A stretch of 64,000 nucleotides of DNA from Buchnera aphidicola (Mindarus japonicus) (GTDB lineage Bacteria > Pseudomonadota > Gammaproteobacteria > Enterobacterales > Enterobacteriaceae), in contig NZ_CP135030.1 of NCBI RefSeq assembly GCF_039393905.1, forward strand, positions 310,001 through 374,000, given 5' to 3'. Shown piece after piece: positions 63,724 to 64,000 of this stretch (positions are counted from its first letter, which is position 1; the number at the start of each line of letters is the position of its first letter). The notes beneath the pieces are model-generated. The model was not told the DNA's origin. It saw only the letters and a list, made by a program, of their open reading frames with translations, and did not search any database. Both the position numbers and the translations under genes were made by a program.

Positions 63724-64000
63724 CTAAAAAATTTTACTTTCAATGATTCTAAATATTTTTTTTAATATAAATTTCAAAGAATTTTCTCCATTAATGTGAA
63801 TATCTGGACACGTTGGGATCTCATAAACTGAATCAAATCCTGTAAAATTATCAATCTTTTTTAAAATATTTTGCTTATATAACCCTTTAGGATCTCTAGA
63901 CCTACAAATTTCTAAAGAAGTATCTATAAAGATTTCTACATAATTTTTTTCTCCAATAATATTTCGAATTAAGAACCTATCTTTTTTATAAGGAGTAATA
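63724..64000 (-). CDS. cysC: Adenylylsulfate kinase CysC (5' part outside window)
   Basis: CysC phosphorylates APS to PAPS in sulfate assimilation. The minus-strand frame is open from the window edge to TAG at 63724-63726 and gives 91 residues of the C-terminal half. It reads [16 protein letters not shown], then [31 protein letters not shown] and DIHINGE, matching E. coli CysC ([46 protein letters not shown]). The P-loop half lies beyond base 64000. Retention suggests the symbiont reduces sulfate for cysteine synthesis. Confidence 0.92.
   Translation of the reverse strand, partial: [91 protein letters not shown]

Noticed and set aside
1..64000. Insertion sequences, prophage, CRISPR arrays, toxin-antitoxin or other mobile systems
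   Set aside because: No transposase, integrase, Cas protein or regularly spaced repeat was found on either strand; the window is ordinary core genome throughout.

Overview
The window is a piece of a very AT-rich, reduced gammaproteobacterial chromosome. Gene content, gene order and protein sequence point to Buchnera aphidicola, the obligate aphid endosymbiont. Almost every protein reads as a lysine/asparagine/isoleucine-rich version of an Escherichia coli orthologue. E. coli neighbourhoods survive with members missing (nusA-infB-rbfA-truB-rpsO-pnp-deaD, rpsP-rimM-trmD-rplS, rplM-rpsI, alaS-csrA-serV-argV, pyrG-eno, metT-leuW-glnU-glnW). There are no insertion sequences, prophages or CRISPR arrays. 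The host aphid cannot be named from the sequence alone. Statements about E. coli and Buchnera relatives are from memory, not from a search.

Layout. 1-1.7 kb: the end of a flagellar basal-body cluster (flgH, flgI), closed by a strong terminator. 1.7-6.1 kb: rne and rluC, divergent across a 0.5 kb spacer. 6.3-13.1 kb, plus strand: rpmF, fabD, fabG, acpP, tmk, holB, ycfH, ptsG, hinT. 13.3-20.4 kb, minus strand: asnS, trhO, valS, pepA. 20.6-22.1 kb: argI and ridA. 22.2-32.6 kb, minus strand: the nusA-to-deaD gene-expression block, including a short unannotated upstream ORF (yrbN) before deaD. 32.9-36.6 kb, minus strand: tRNA-Leu(GAG), secG, ftsH, rlmE, greA. 37.0-40.1 kb: ibaG, a 1.1 kb empty stretch, rplU, rpmA, obgE. 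40.2-41.0 kb: rpsI-rplM on the minus strand. 41.3-46.0 kb: pheA, ffh, rpsP, rimM, trmD, rplS. 46.1-52.5 kb: tldD, aroQ, rluD, alaS, csrA. 52.7-57.3 kb: two plus-strand tRNAs, gshA, rsmE, fau, rpiA, four minus-strand tRNAs. 57.5-64 kb: glnS, pyrG, eno, queE, queD and the 3' part of cysC.

The genes are mostly core machinery: translation, RNA processing and degradation (rne, pnp and deaD are all here), protein secretion and turnover, and glycolysis/PTS sugar uptake. Alongside sit symbiosis-relevant amino-acid steps (aroQ and pheA for phenylalanine, argI for arginine, cysC for sulfate assimilation) and a residual fatty-acid pathway.

Two things stand out. First, six reading-frame breaks in five otherwise intact genes (fabD, fabG twice, rlmE, trmD, rsmE) all fall exactly at runs of ten adenines. 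This fits frame restoration by polymerase slippage, which has been reported for such symbionts, although sequencing error is possible. Second, the deaD leader keeps a 19-codon ORF whose core matches the E. coli small protein YrbN. Other notable points are the retained PNPase-binding tail of RNase E, a Phe-feedback motif missing from PheA, six of seven tRNA genes lacking an encoded CCA, and spacers where E. coli neighbours (flgJ/flgK, nlpI, holC, glmM/folP, murA, bamD) are gone.
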